From Gambelia wislizenii (lineage: Eukaryota; Chordata; Lepidosauria; Squamata; Crotaphytidae): a DNA stretch of 64,000 nt. Within the stretch, counting starts at the first letter, position 1; each line of letters begins with the position of its first letter. The notes beneath the pieces were generated by a model, which did no database searches, was not told the DNA's origin, and was given only the letters and a program-made list of their open reading frames with translations. The DNA lies in the NCBI GenBank assembly GCA_030847615.1, contig JAUMIR010000001.1, positions 440,936,687 through 441,000,686 of the forward strand, written 5' to 3'. Shown here in pieces: positions 56,127 to 64,000 of the stretch. The translations under genes and the position numbers were made by a program.

Positions 56127-56640
56127 TATGCCTTCCTGTTTTCCAGGCTTCAGAATTCTTTCCTACTCTGGCACTGAAGTCACCAAGGATAATAATTGTA
56201 TCTTCTACAGGGACTTTTTGTATGAGGTGGCGTAGGTCTGTGTAGAATTTGTCTTTCTCTACAGGGTCGGCTTGCATAGTTGTGGTATATATACTAAATA
56301 GAACAACATGTGGAAGGCGTGAGGAAATAATGCAATCAGAGTGTCCTGTTGGCAAGGTTTCAAGTTTGGAAGCAATGGAGTTTTTAATCATAAAGCCTAC
56401 TCCTGAAAGATGTTTTTTGGTTTTGGGTTTGCCAGACCAGTAGAGTGTGTAGCCGGCGCGGTGTTCTTTAAGGTTGTGTTCCTCGTGGAGACAATCTTCA
56501 CTAAGAGCAGCGATGTCAAGATTAAGTCCTGATAGTTCATGGGCTATTAGAACAGAACAACACTCAGGCCATCCACTATCTGCAGAGTCTCGCATGGTTC
56601 TGATGTTCCAGCATGCAAGCATCAGTTTATTTACACCTTT
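56083..56640 (-). pseudogene. LINE copy 3: N-terminal part of the APE endonuclease
   Basis: Reads MLACWNIRTMRDSADSG, LDIAALSED (copy 1 has ALSEVR), GYTLYWSGKPKTKKHLSGVGFMIKN, DKFYTDLRHLI, and IIILGDFSARVG. A frameshift near 56130 separates it from the following frame. ATG at 56622 coincides with the start of the conserved LACWNIRTM domain. Confidence 0.85.
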
Positions 56641-57404
56641 GGAGGCCAGTGTGTGCCTTTGTTTCTTTGCCTTGGTTTGACCGCATCAGAAGCTGCTCGT
56701 TGGCCACGGCTAGCCAACCAGGTAGATGAGGATGAGCTTTCATTAGGCCACCTTTTCTAGGCCCCTCTCCATATGGAGCAAGCAGTGCTCTCCTTAAAAA
56801 GCATCCTGCTTGGTCGTTCAGGATGCTGCCGAACAAGACTGTCATCTCCCGGGTCAGCCTCGAGCGACTAAAGTCCTGAACCACCTGCATGCAGGGTTGG
56901 GTCTGCGGCTTCCAGTGCATCTTTACACCTGCCGTTTCATCCCTCGCCTATTGCTACAGGGCTTTTTCGGAATTGGATTTGTCCTTTGAGCCTGTGCAAT
57001 GGATTTTTCTGGTGGAGCGCAGCGTGCACAGAACTGACCTCACCTTTTAAACCAAAGGTTCATCTGCTGTGGCCTTGGAAGCATGGATGGTAGCAGCGAG
57101 GTCCTCGGGTCGTAGGTTTGATTAGAGTTTCCTTCTCTTAGATGGTTGACCTTACAGGGTTTGATGAGCACCATCTGCCCGGGTTTGGGATTAGAGTTTT
57201 CCTTCTCCTAGGATGATTGTCATAAGGCTAGAGAGCCCATCCTGCCCTTTGACACTCTTTGTCAGACTCTTCGGTTTTGACCTGTCTGGCATGGGAGACC
57301 CTACCGGTGGCGATTATGCCACCGCCAGCATAGTTCAAAACATCATTAGGGTATGCAAGCCTCTCTCCCATAACAAGGGGGTGTCAATGGAGAGGTACAG
57401 AAAT

Positions 57405-58210
57405 ATAAATACTGAAATAATATAGAAATCACTATATTTGTGCTAGTGACTAATGTTTTAATCAGATGCAATGAAGCAGCTAGATTAATTACAAGGTATT
57501 AATTAATACAGTTTGTGGACTCCTCTGATACATCAGAAGTCTAATCATTTCTTCTCAGTCTTCTTTGCACTCAGTTCAGTTTTACCTGTTGTTCACACAG
57601 ATCAGGTACAATTCAGTCAAGGCTCTGTCCGGGAAAATAAATGTTGTGATTAGAAATCTATGCCCCCCTTTCGGTAATTTTAATCACCAGGCAAACAAGA
57701 CGCCAACTGGTCTAGTTGAGAGTCGTAAATTTGTCTTTTGATGTTTTGGTTTCTATTCTGTGTCCTTCAGTAATTTAAGTTTTGTTTCTCCTCAAAAGGG
57801 TTGGGTGTATTGAGAAGAAAAATATATAAGCAGGAAGGGATTTTGGTATCAGGCGCTCAAAAAAACTCCATTTTCCTTCTGTTTAGTTCTCAAGAAGCTT
57901 TGGAGCATACAGAAGCAGGGATGAATGCTTTCTGTACTTTTTTTTGGCTTGTTATTCCTTATTTTTCTTTATAATAAAAGTTATGAAAGGAATTTTAAGC
58001 TTTTATTGTAATCTTTTACCAGAGCTATGCAAATTTTGCTCAAAGCCCGTGTTTCGCTGCAAATATTGAAACAAACCTCACTGCTTGGCTAAGCAGAGAG
58101 GGAACGGACTTTGCATTTTCTGCAACAGGTTCAACACTTTAATTCCATTCATTTCAAAGGGAGAGCTAAATACACATTTTATTTTCTTCTATTGGGATCA
58201 TTACGATTGT
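57405..58210. other. Non-coding stretch with an LTR-like promoter/tail arrangement
   Basis: AAATATATAAGCAGG at about 57824 (TATA-like) is followed 145 bases later by ATAATAAAAG (polyadenylation-like), an order and spacing expected of an LTR. No terminal TG/CA with duplication, partner LTR or internal coding was found, so this is only suggestive. Confidence 0.25.
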
Positions 58211-58262
58211 AATTTGTGTGATCACACTGATATATATATATCGGTGTGATCCACACAAATTT
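58211..58262. repeat. 50-bp palindrome with (TA)n centre
   Basis: AATTTGTGTGATCACACTGA and its inverted partner TCGGTGTGATCCACACAAATT surround a TATATATATA core; arms agree except for one substitution and one inserted base. Cruciform-prone; could be the whole of a tiny palindromic MITE. Confidence 0.85.
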
Positions 58263-58310
58263 CAGTATATATATAGTATGTATCAGAGCTCGGAAATAAA
58301 TAGCTCCTAT

Positions 58311-59429
58311 CTCTAGCTTTTCTTCGCAAACGAAGATTCAGGAAGGACTCATCCTGTGCTTACTGCAAGCTCGCTGATGAATAAAAAGGCCAATCCGAGA
58401 TAAACAAGTCCGGTTGCAGAAAGCACAGCAGAAGGTCTCCTTGGGTGATGTTTCCGGGTTGTGATTCTTTCTGAGTTGTTGTTTCTCTTCAGGACTTGTT
58501 CGGCGTGAGTTCTCAAATAAGGCTACAGCATTGTGGACAGTGCATCTCCATGCCTCCCGATGTGAGGCCAGGGCAGACCATTGTTGGTGATCAATTTGGC
58601 CAAGCCTGAGATGTAGTTTCAGGGAGTTCTTGTATCACTTTTTTGGAGCACCCCTCTTACGCTGACCCATGGCGAGTTCACCGTAGAGTACTATTTTTGG
58701 GAGGCGATGGTCCTCCATCCTAGAAACGTGCCCTGCCCAGTGCAGCTGTGTTCTCAATATCATGGCCTCAATGCTGGTGATGCCCGCATTGATCCCTGAT
58801 CAAGGACAGTGACATTTGTCACATAATCAGTCCAATGTATATTTAGGATTGTGCGTAAACAGCGCTGATGAAAGCGTTCGATGAGTCGTAAGTGGTGGCG
58901 ATAGGTGACTCATGTTTCAGACCCATAAAGGAGAATAGACAGTACAATGGCTCTATACACACTGATTTTTGTGCTTCACCTCAGGTGTTTATTACTCCAG
59001 ACTCTTTTGTAAAGTCTTCCAAATGCGCTATATACCTTTGCTAATCTGTGATCAATCTCTTTATCAATCTTGGCATCTGAGAAGATGATGCTTCCCAGGT
59101 AGGTGAACTGCTGAACGGACTTAAGTACAGAGTTGCTGATGGCAATGTGGGAATGGCGGTTTGCGTCCTGTGGTGCAGGCTAGTAAAGAACTTCCATTTT
59201 CTTCAGGTTGACTTCCAGCCCAAACAGCTCTGCAGCTGTTGCAAAGCAGGATGTTAGGCGCTGCAGAGCTGCTTCTGTGTGGGCAACAAGGGCAGCATCA
59301 TCAGTGAAGAGCAGCTCACGGACTAGATAGTTTAGAGTCTTGGTGCGAGCCCTCAGCCGGCTTAAGTTAAACAAGCTACCATCAGTACGGTAACGTATAT
59401 AGATGCCGTCTTCTTCTTCAAGCTCTGCC
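58311..59429 (-). mobile_element. APE-type LINE, copy 4 (5'-truncated)
   Basis: Target duplication ATAGCTCCTAT, 11 bp, at 58300-58310 and 59430-59440. Covers the last 1.1 kb of the element: from RT motif B/C downstream to the intact hairpin and a very short CT/AG end. A 10-base local change (TGATGCCCGCATTGATCCCTG) near 58778 adds an internal duplication. Coding frames are broken. Confidence 0.93.
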
Positions 59430-59431
59430 AT
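59180..59431 (-). pseudogene. LINE copy 4: RT motif C fragment
   Basis: Reads MAELEEEDGIYIRYRTDGSLFNLSRLRART, YLVRELLFTDDAALVAH (motif C with FTDD) and FGLEVNLKKMEVLY, then a stop. It begins exactly at the truncation point. Downstream frames on the minus strand continue only in pieces. Confidence 0.85.
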
Positions 59432-59440
59432 AGCTCCTAT

Positions 59441-59723
59441 AGTTAATTTCTTGTAATCAATTGTAACTTAACAAAAGATTAACTCACCCTTTCATAGCGT
59501 AATGGTAACTTTTTACAGAGAGTTAGTTAGTTATAATGGTTAGTTATAGTTACAGCATGTGGCTTTATAAAATGATGAAGGAAAAATTCCACACAGTTGA
59601 AGTTGAAGTATGGAAAGACTTATGCTGCTGCCTCATATTCCATTGTGGCTGTTGAGGTGAAAACAAGGTAGATGAAAGGACAGTATATTTTATACCACAG
59701 CCCAGTTACTTGTAGCAGTCAGG
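59441..59723. other. Non-coding spacer with GTTA/TTAG words
   Basis: Several GTTAGTTA words at 59520-59550. No gene or repeat family recognised. Confidence 0.35.
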
Positions 59724-59754
<31 letters not shown>

Positions 59755-59788
59755 CAGACAGACACACACACACACACACACACACACA
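59724..59788. repeat. Compound microsatellite (GATA)n(GACA)n(CA)n
   Basis: Seven or so GATA units, three GACA units and about 13 CA units run together. The order suggests point change of GATA to GACA followed by expansion. Confidence 0.95.
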
Positions 59789-60500
59789 GGTAACTATTCA
59801 GTTACTTTTCCGAAACACAAAAGTAAAATTTTTTCTTTAAACTGTTCAGCTTTAATGCAAACTAATTTGGAGGCACTGGAATTATAACTAATTGTATTTT
59901 AAAAGTAATTTTCCAAGCTGTGGTAAGTATATGCACTTTAACATAGATTTCTGTTTTCAAAGCAATCAGGTGTTTGTTAGAAAACTGCCAGGAGACAATA
60001 TCTGATGTTCAAGCCACTCACTATGGCTCTCATCCTGGGCTCAGGTCCAACCTACTCAAGAGACTGCTTTTCTTCAGATGGGTGCCTTCTTGAGTTTTCT
60101 CCTAGTATGCCAAGCTGGGACCACAAAAGGCCTCTAGAAAAGTATTACCAGTGGCAGCTGCTCAGTTGTAGAATTCTTTTTTTCCCTTGAGAATTGCCAA
60201 ACCCCAAGTGTCTTTCAGAAGAATTGGGAATAAATAAGTTTCACAGTGCTTCGAATAGATACTTGGGTTTCAGCATTTGCATCTGGCTTTCTCAATGAAC
60301 CTGGTATAGATTGGAATTTTAATCTCTTAAATACTATTTATTGCTTTGGTTTTCAGATATGAGACATTTGAAACCAATAATGTAAGCTGTCATTATTTAT
60401 TATATAGGGAAAGGCTACAGAACAATAAGTGCTTATTTTGCATGCACAAGACCAGATTTGATTCCAGATAAGTCTAACTAAAGATTCCAAGGATTGACCC
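59789..60500. other. Non-coding stretch, no feature seen
   Basis: AT-rich DNA without recognised repeats or coding motifs. Confidence 0.4.
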
Positions 60501-60503
60501 TTA

Positions 60504-61042
60504 GGACTTTATCAGACACAAAACACACCAACGTTCCTGTCCCACTATTAGCAAACCCGTTCCTGTCCCAGCACAATAACCCAAAATATCAGACTTACCT
60601 CTGGCAAAGTTAAAAAGCAGCCCAGGCATGAACAGAGCACTAACAGAGCTCTGTTCACTTCCTCATTCAAAATCCCACAGATTCTCACAAGAAGACACTT
60701 GCATGGGGAATTAAAAAAACAACAAAAAACAACACACAAAATGTCACACAAAGCATATACACACACTTAAAAACTTACAAGTCACAATCTCACCTGGAAC
60801 TGTTCTGACTGGATCAGCCATTGATGCTGCATTCACATGAGTTCTGGCATGAGGTTTCATTTGCTGGCAATGCCGGCACTAAAGTGCCACAGGGGATCTA
60901 TTGACAACTTAAGCCGTCAATTAAAAAGTACAATTTTTTTACTTGACATAAATGCAAAAAGGCGATGTCATGTCGCATGTGTGCCCTTTCACATTTATGT
61001 GGCATTGTTATGACATCATATTTAATGTGTCTGATAAAGTCC
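60504..61042 (-). mobile_element. Harbinger-type MITE, family D, copy 5
   Basis: GGACTTTATCAGACAC at 60504 and GTGTCTGATAAAGTCC ending at 61042: 16-bp perfect inverted termini. Flanked by TTA at 60501-60503 and 61043-61045. Contains the TCACTTCCTCATTC block and the CAAGTCACAATCTCACC block in minus orientation. 539 bp; the subterminal hairpin is reduced here (GTTCCTGTCCCA repeated twice replaces it). Best evidence for the family's target preference. Confidence 0.92.
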
Positions 61043-61045
61043 TTA

Positions 61046-61785
61046 GTTCTTATGCATGTAAACATGTGCTCACTGTGCCATAGCCTCCTCCAAAACATGG
61101 ATGAGGTCTTACACTATTGGCTTTAATGTAGAGGTATAGGAAAGTTCTTTGTCTAAGATTTTTGAAAAGTGTTCCCATTCAGAGAAGACAATTCTGGGCC
61201 AGTTCTGAATCATTATGGAGGTGATGGTGGTGTTGGTGATTTATAAGAGCCCAAAGCAGCTAACAATCAAGTTAAAGGTATAAGTTAAGGTCCCAAATTA
61301 CAATTATCTAAAAAAAATATCTAAAATAATAAAATAACAAATGTCTGCAAAAATACAATTTGGACAAGCTGCAGAAAGTAAATCAAATGTTATTCCCTGA
61401 AAACATGTAGAATCCTATGTATACAAACATAAGTGTAAGAAAGTAAGTTGTTTAAGTGTGAGCTGCTCAATTGTTAATAAATAAAAGTGAAACTAAAAAG
61501 AAAAAAAAAACACAAATAAGCATGTTTGCAATTGACACCTGGAGGACAAGAACATGAGGAACAACACCGTCTCTAATGGAGGGGAGTTCCATATTCATAT
61601 GTAAGATGACAAAACTATCTATGATATCAAGAGCTTTTGCCCAGCTCACCTAACCATCAAGCCCAGAACTCTATACTCTGACTGGCACAGTGTTTCAAGA
61701 CCTCAGAGGGAGATTCTTCAGACCAAGATCCTGTAACTGCAGCTTCCAGAGCATGAAGCTATATCTTCCCTGTGCCAAGCATGCA
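61046..61785. other. Non-coding stretch, no clear feature
   Basis: ATTTATAAGAGCCCAAAGCAGCTAACAA (about 61240-61265, given in two words: TTATAAGAGCCC, AAAGCAGCTAAC) resembles the minus-strand LINE/SINE tail of 2961. An A10 run lies at 61501. Nothing codes. Confidence 0.3.
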
Positions 61786-61787
61786 CT

Positions 61788-61990
61788 CTGTTGTTGCTGT
61801 TGTGTGCCTTCAAGTCATTTCCAACTTATGGCAACCATAGGGCAAACCTATCACTGGGATATCAGAGGCTCAGGGTGTGTGACTTGCCCAAGATTACCCA
61901 GTGGATTTTCATAGCCAAGTGAAGATTTTGAACTCTGGTCTCCAGAGTCATAGTCCAACAATCAAACAACTACACCATGCTGGCTCACCC
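61788..61990 (-). mobile_element. Sauria-type SINE
   Basis: On the minus strand: AGCCAGCATGGTGTAGTTG (box A-like), GACTATGACTCTGGAGACC, TGGGCAAGTCACACACC, GTTGCCATAAGTTGGAAATG and a (CAACAG)-type tail. Slightly more diverged than the copy at 3039-3279, with an internal deletion. Confidence 0.82.
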
Positions 61991-62111
61991 ATGCACTCTT
62001 CTGAAAGCAAGAAATTTACAGCGTTGCATTCTCTTCTCACTTCTCATTCCACATATGTTCATTTCATGGTCACAGTTCTACACACAGGATGACTATGGGT
62101 GTAAACAGTGA

Positions 62112-62284
62112 CTTAAGTTGCTGTGTGCCTTCAAGATGTTTTGACTTATGGTGACCCTAAGGTGAACCTGTCATGGGGTTTTCTTGGCCTTTGACCTCCC
62201 TCTGAGGTTGAGAGATTGTGACTTGCCCAAGGTCACCCAGTGGGTTGCCATGGCCAAGTGGGGATTCAAACTCTGGTCTCCCCA
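62112..62284 (-). mobile_element. Sauria-type SINE, head truncated
   Basis: Minus-strand blocks GGAGACCAGAGTTTGAATCC, GGTGACCTTGGGCAAGTC, GGTTCACCTTAGGGTCACC and CTTGAAGGCACACAGC. The tRNA-like head is cut off at 62284, where a MITE fragment begins; the junction may be the result of a later deletion. Confidence 0.8.
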
Positions 62285-62515
62285 AGTTATCTGTAAGTTT
62301 TAAAGTCTGTTTTTGTGCTTTTAAAAAAAAATTAGTGTTATTTTTTGTTTTGTTTTTTGAAATTCCCACACAATGAAGTCGCGCAAAATTTTGCAGGATT
62401 TCAAAAGAGGAAGTGAATGGAGCTGGAGCTACCTTTGCTGGGATTAGAGGTAAGTGTGGGAGGCCATTCTTTTGCTGGCATAAAAATTGATTTTTTAATG
62501 CGAACAAAAGAATGA
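62285..62515 (+). mobile_element. Harbinger-type MITE, family D, copy 6 (right half)
   Basis: Contains GTAAGTTTTAAAGTCTG, TTTTTTGAAATTCCC, the AAGAGGAAGTGAATGGAGC block and the hairpin CATTCTTTTGCTGGCATAAA...GCGAACAAAAGAATG (62465-62514). The left half and the right terminus are missing; it is bounded by a SINE and a Penelope-like remnant. Confidence 0.7.
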
Positions 62516-62800
62516 GAAATTGTAGCATACACTTTCATAGACTTGATCTACTTCCTCTGTCTTTTTCTCAGTTAGTCTCAAAGGCATTACAAGATCCCCT
62601 TCCTTACTGATATTCCAGACTAACACGGCTATGTCTTTGAATTCTACCCCTGTGGAAAGCACCAAGTTCAGCTGGATGGAGTGGAAATCCACCAGCCTCT
62701 TCAGGGCACTTGCATCTGAGGAAGTAGACCAAGTCTACGAAAATTTATGCTACAATTTCTTTTTCTTGGTTAGTCTCAAAGGTGCTCCAAATCCCCTTGC
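62516..62800. mobile_element. Penelope-like remnant, inverted pair of terminal segments
   Basis: A minus-strand segment (62516-62560: CAGAGGAAGTAGATCAAGTC, TATGAAAGTGTATGCTAC) and a plus-strand segment (62716-62756: CTGAGGAAGTAGACCAAGTC, TACGAAAATTTATGCTAC) are inverted copies. Each is followed by GTTAGTCTCAAAGG on the same side (62573, 62772). Between them lies AGACTAACACGGCTATGTC, a word common at vertebrate Penelope-like 3' ends. No RT or GIY-YIG coding remains. Confidence 0.5.
62716..62755 (+). ncRNA. Hammerhead-ribozyme-like core (relic)
   Basis: CTGAGGA (62716-62722), a perfect stem-loop GTAGAC-CAA-GTCTAC (62724-62738) and GAAA (62739-62742) occur in the order and spacing of the hammerhead CUGANGA - stem II - GAAA core. 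Stem III is degraded (ATTTATGC where a GC...GC pair would be expected) and stem I is not convincing, so activity is doubtful. Penelope-like elements are known to carry hammerhead motifs in their terminal repeats. Confidence 0.4.
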
Positions 62801-64000
62801 TTACCCTTCTATAATATTATACTACTTAGCGATATTTTGTACAAACTTTTGTACAAACTTTTGAATAAGCATCTCTGGAAAAGCACTGCCACTTGAATCT
62901 CTGGATCCAGCCCATTATAAGTACTGTGCTTGTTCCAACTATTTAAAAAATTATTTACAAACATGAGAAAGAAACCATGAATAGGCACTTTCTTTTCTCT
63001 CCAAGGGCCTATAGCTTCTCTACTGTTTCAAGATGCAGATATATGTTCAGTATTCAGGCTCACTGTTTGACCCATTAAACTAGTATTGAGGAATAATTTG
63101 TGTGTTTTCCCAGTATGGCTGCATGTAGAATGGGACTCATTTCCACAAGTTTGAATAAATTTATCCAGTTCAGTGAACCTGTTGTTAAGCTTAGCAAAAC
63201 CCAGTAGGTGGTTTTAAAGTCCTGTAATTAGCCCATTACATAAAATCTGTACTTTAGATTTTGCACATTGGTTAATAAGTATAACATACTTCATATATAT
63301 AAATAACATTACATTAAATGACAGCGCATAAAGGAATTAAAGGCCAAAGTAGTTAAATAAAATACTTGAAAGAGACCGTAAATTAGCATGTTTAATTCCA
63401 ACTCATTGAACAGGAAAAGATTTGTAGCCTTACTGTAACATTTCCATATATATACAATAATTGACAGAGAAACAGAAATTTGGCCTCCTTGTTTTGTATA
63501 CAGTTAACTGTTAGTGTAACTTTTATCTCATTTTGGACTATGATTTTTCATTAATGCAAAATATTGCCACATTCCAGGAAGACACCAATAACTACAGTCC
63601 CATTCAGGAATACTTCAGCTCTTTGCCTCCCTCACAACTGATAATCTTCAGTCAAGAAACCACTCTTCCACAGAGAATAGATTGCTAGACAGCACAGCTT
63701 CTTGCAGAGGCATTCAGACCTAATCTTCCAGCCTTGTACTAGTGATGTTGCTTGTTTCAACCTGCAGACCAGCAAAGCATTACAAAACTCTAGCTCATCC
63801 ATAGGGAATTCTGGGGATTGGCTTCCTGTTTGACTTTGAAGACTACAGCGCTGAAGCATCAAAAGTGAAAAGGATGATGAAAGCAATGTTTCTCCACTGA
63901 GTTTAAACAATACACTAGAGGCCCCAGGCCAGTTTGCCAATTCTCTCTACACTTCTAAATTTAAGCATGGGAGGGAACCTTGACACAGCCAATCCCAGGC
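62801..64000. other. Non-coding stretch to the window end
   Basis: AT-rich sequence; a short direct repeat TTTGTACAAACTTTTGTACAA lies at about 62838-62858. The minus-strand frame 63632-63940 has no recognisable motif or splice context and is not called. No transposon ends recognised. Confidence 0.4.

Larger units (their letters stand above)
53153..57395 (-). mobile_element. APE-type LINE, copy 3: full length, interrupted by a SINE
   Basis: Target duplication TACAGAAAT at 53144-53152 and 57396-57404. On the minus strand it starts CCTCTCCATTGACACCCCC at 57395 and ends with the hairpin (one stem base changed) and (GA)n at 53153. Subtracting the SINE and its duplication gives about 4.0 kb, equal to copy 1 after adding back its deletions, so about 4 kb is the full element length. 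Encodes endonuclease, RT with the FSDD box and the C-terminal region, each broken by a few frameshifts and stops. Confidence 0.92.

Noticed and set aside
63632..63940. 102-codon minus-strand frame near the window end
   Set aside because: No domain, signal or splice-site context; length is within chance expectation for a 64-kb window.
1..64000. CRISPR array, prophage, bacterial operon or rRNA
   Set aside because: Composition, SINE/LINE content and absence of dense coding show vertebrate nuclear DNA; none of the repeats has the spacer-repeat regularity of CRISPR.

Overview
The window looks like an AT-rich, gene-poor stretch of a squamate (probably iguanian lizard) nuclear genome. The diagnostic content is repeat content: Sauria-type tRNA SINEs with a Bov-B-like tail and (ACA)n end, CR1 and L2 LINE fragments, a second APE-type LINE family present in several copies, and many short DNA-transposon derivatives (Harbinger-type with TTA/TAA/TCA duplications, hAT-type with 8-bp duplications, Tigger/pogo-like with TA duplications). 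I found no host protein-coding exon, rRNA, tRNA gene or CRISPR array that I would defend. Every long open frame lies either in a decayed transposon or in a stop-free GC-rich minisatellite.

Layout. 0-3.5 kb: CR1 fragments, one split by a hAT element that itself carries a Tigger-like piece, and a Sauria SINE. 4-12.3 kb: several MITEs, ending in three Harbinger-type MITEs joined head to tail through shared TTA trinucleotides (11591-12230). 12.3-20.9 kb: mostly single-copy-looking AT-rich DNA with a Tigger-like MITE. 20.98-25.33 kb: a Harbinger-type MITE split by an essentially full-length but dead LINE (21297-25083, 11-bp target duplication). 25.46-26.96 kb: a MITE split by a Tigger-like element whose interior is a 14-unit CpG- and G-run-rich minisatellite. 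27-30.4 kb: two hAT MITEs with 8-bp duplications, a tRNA-type SINE and a truncated LINE copy. 30.4-41 kb: AT-rich DNA with scattered MITEs, a 50-bp LINE tail, and Penelope-like remnants. 41.2-43.4 kb: CR1 and L2 LINE remnants. 45.7-49.7 kb: a hAT transposase pseudogene split by a Harbinger-type MITE which is itself split by a probable solo LTR. 51.85-53.08 kb: an interlocked inverted-repeat structure (A, B', A', B). 53.15-57.40 kb: a second full-length LINE on the minus strand, interrupted by a SINE. 58.3-59.4 kb: a 5'-truncated third large LINE copy. 60.5-62.8 kb: a further MITE, two Sauria SINEs, a MITE fragment and a Penelope-like remnant with hammerhead-ribozyme-like cores.

The elements do not form a pathway; what they record is an order of insertions. 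The most informative observations are (1) the three-MITE TTA chain, (2) the minisatellite captured in a TA-flanked element, (3) hammerhead-like cores in Penelope-like debris, (4) a conserved 3'-terminal hairpin shared by five LINE ends, (5) loss of catalytic RT blocks through short microhomology deletions, and (6) the A-B'-A'-B inverted structure. Several AT-rich, repeat-free blocks rich in homeodomain-type motifs are flagged as possible conserved non-coding elements; that is inference only. All family names come from reading motifs and ends, not from a database search.
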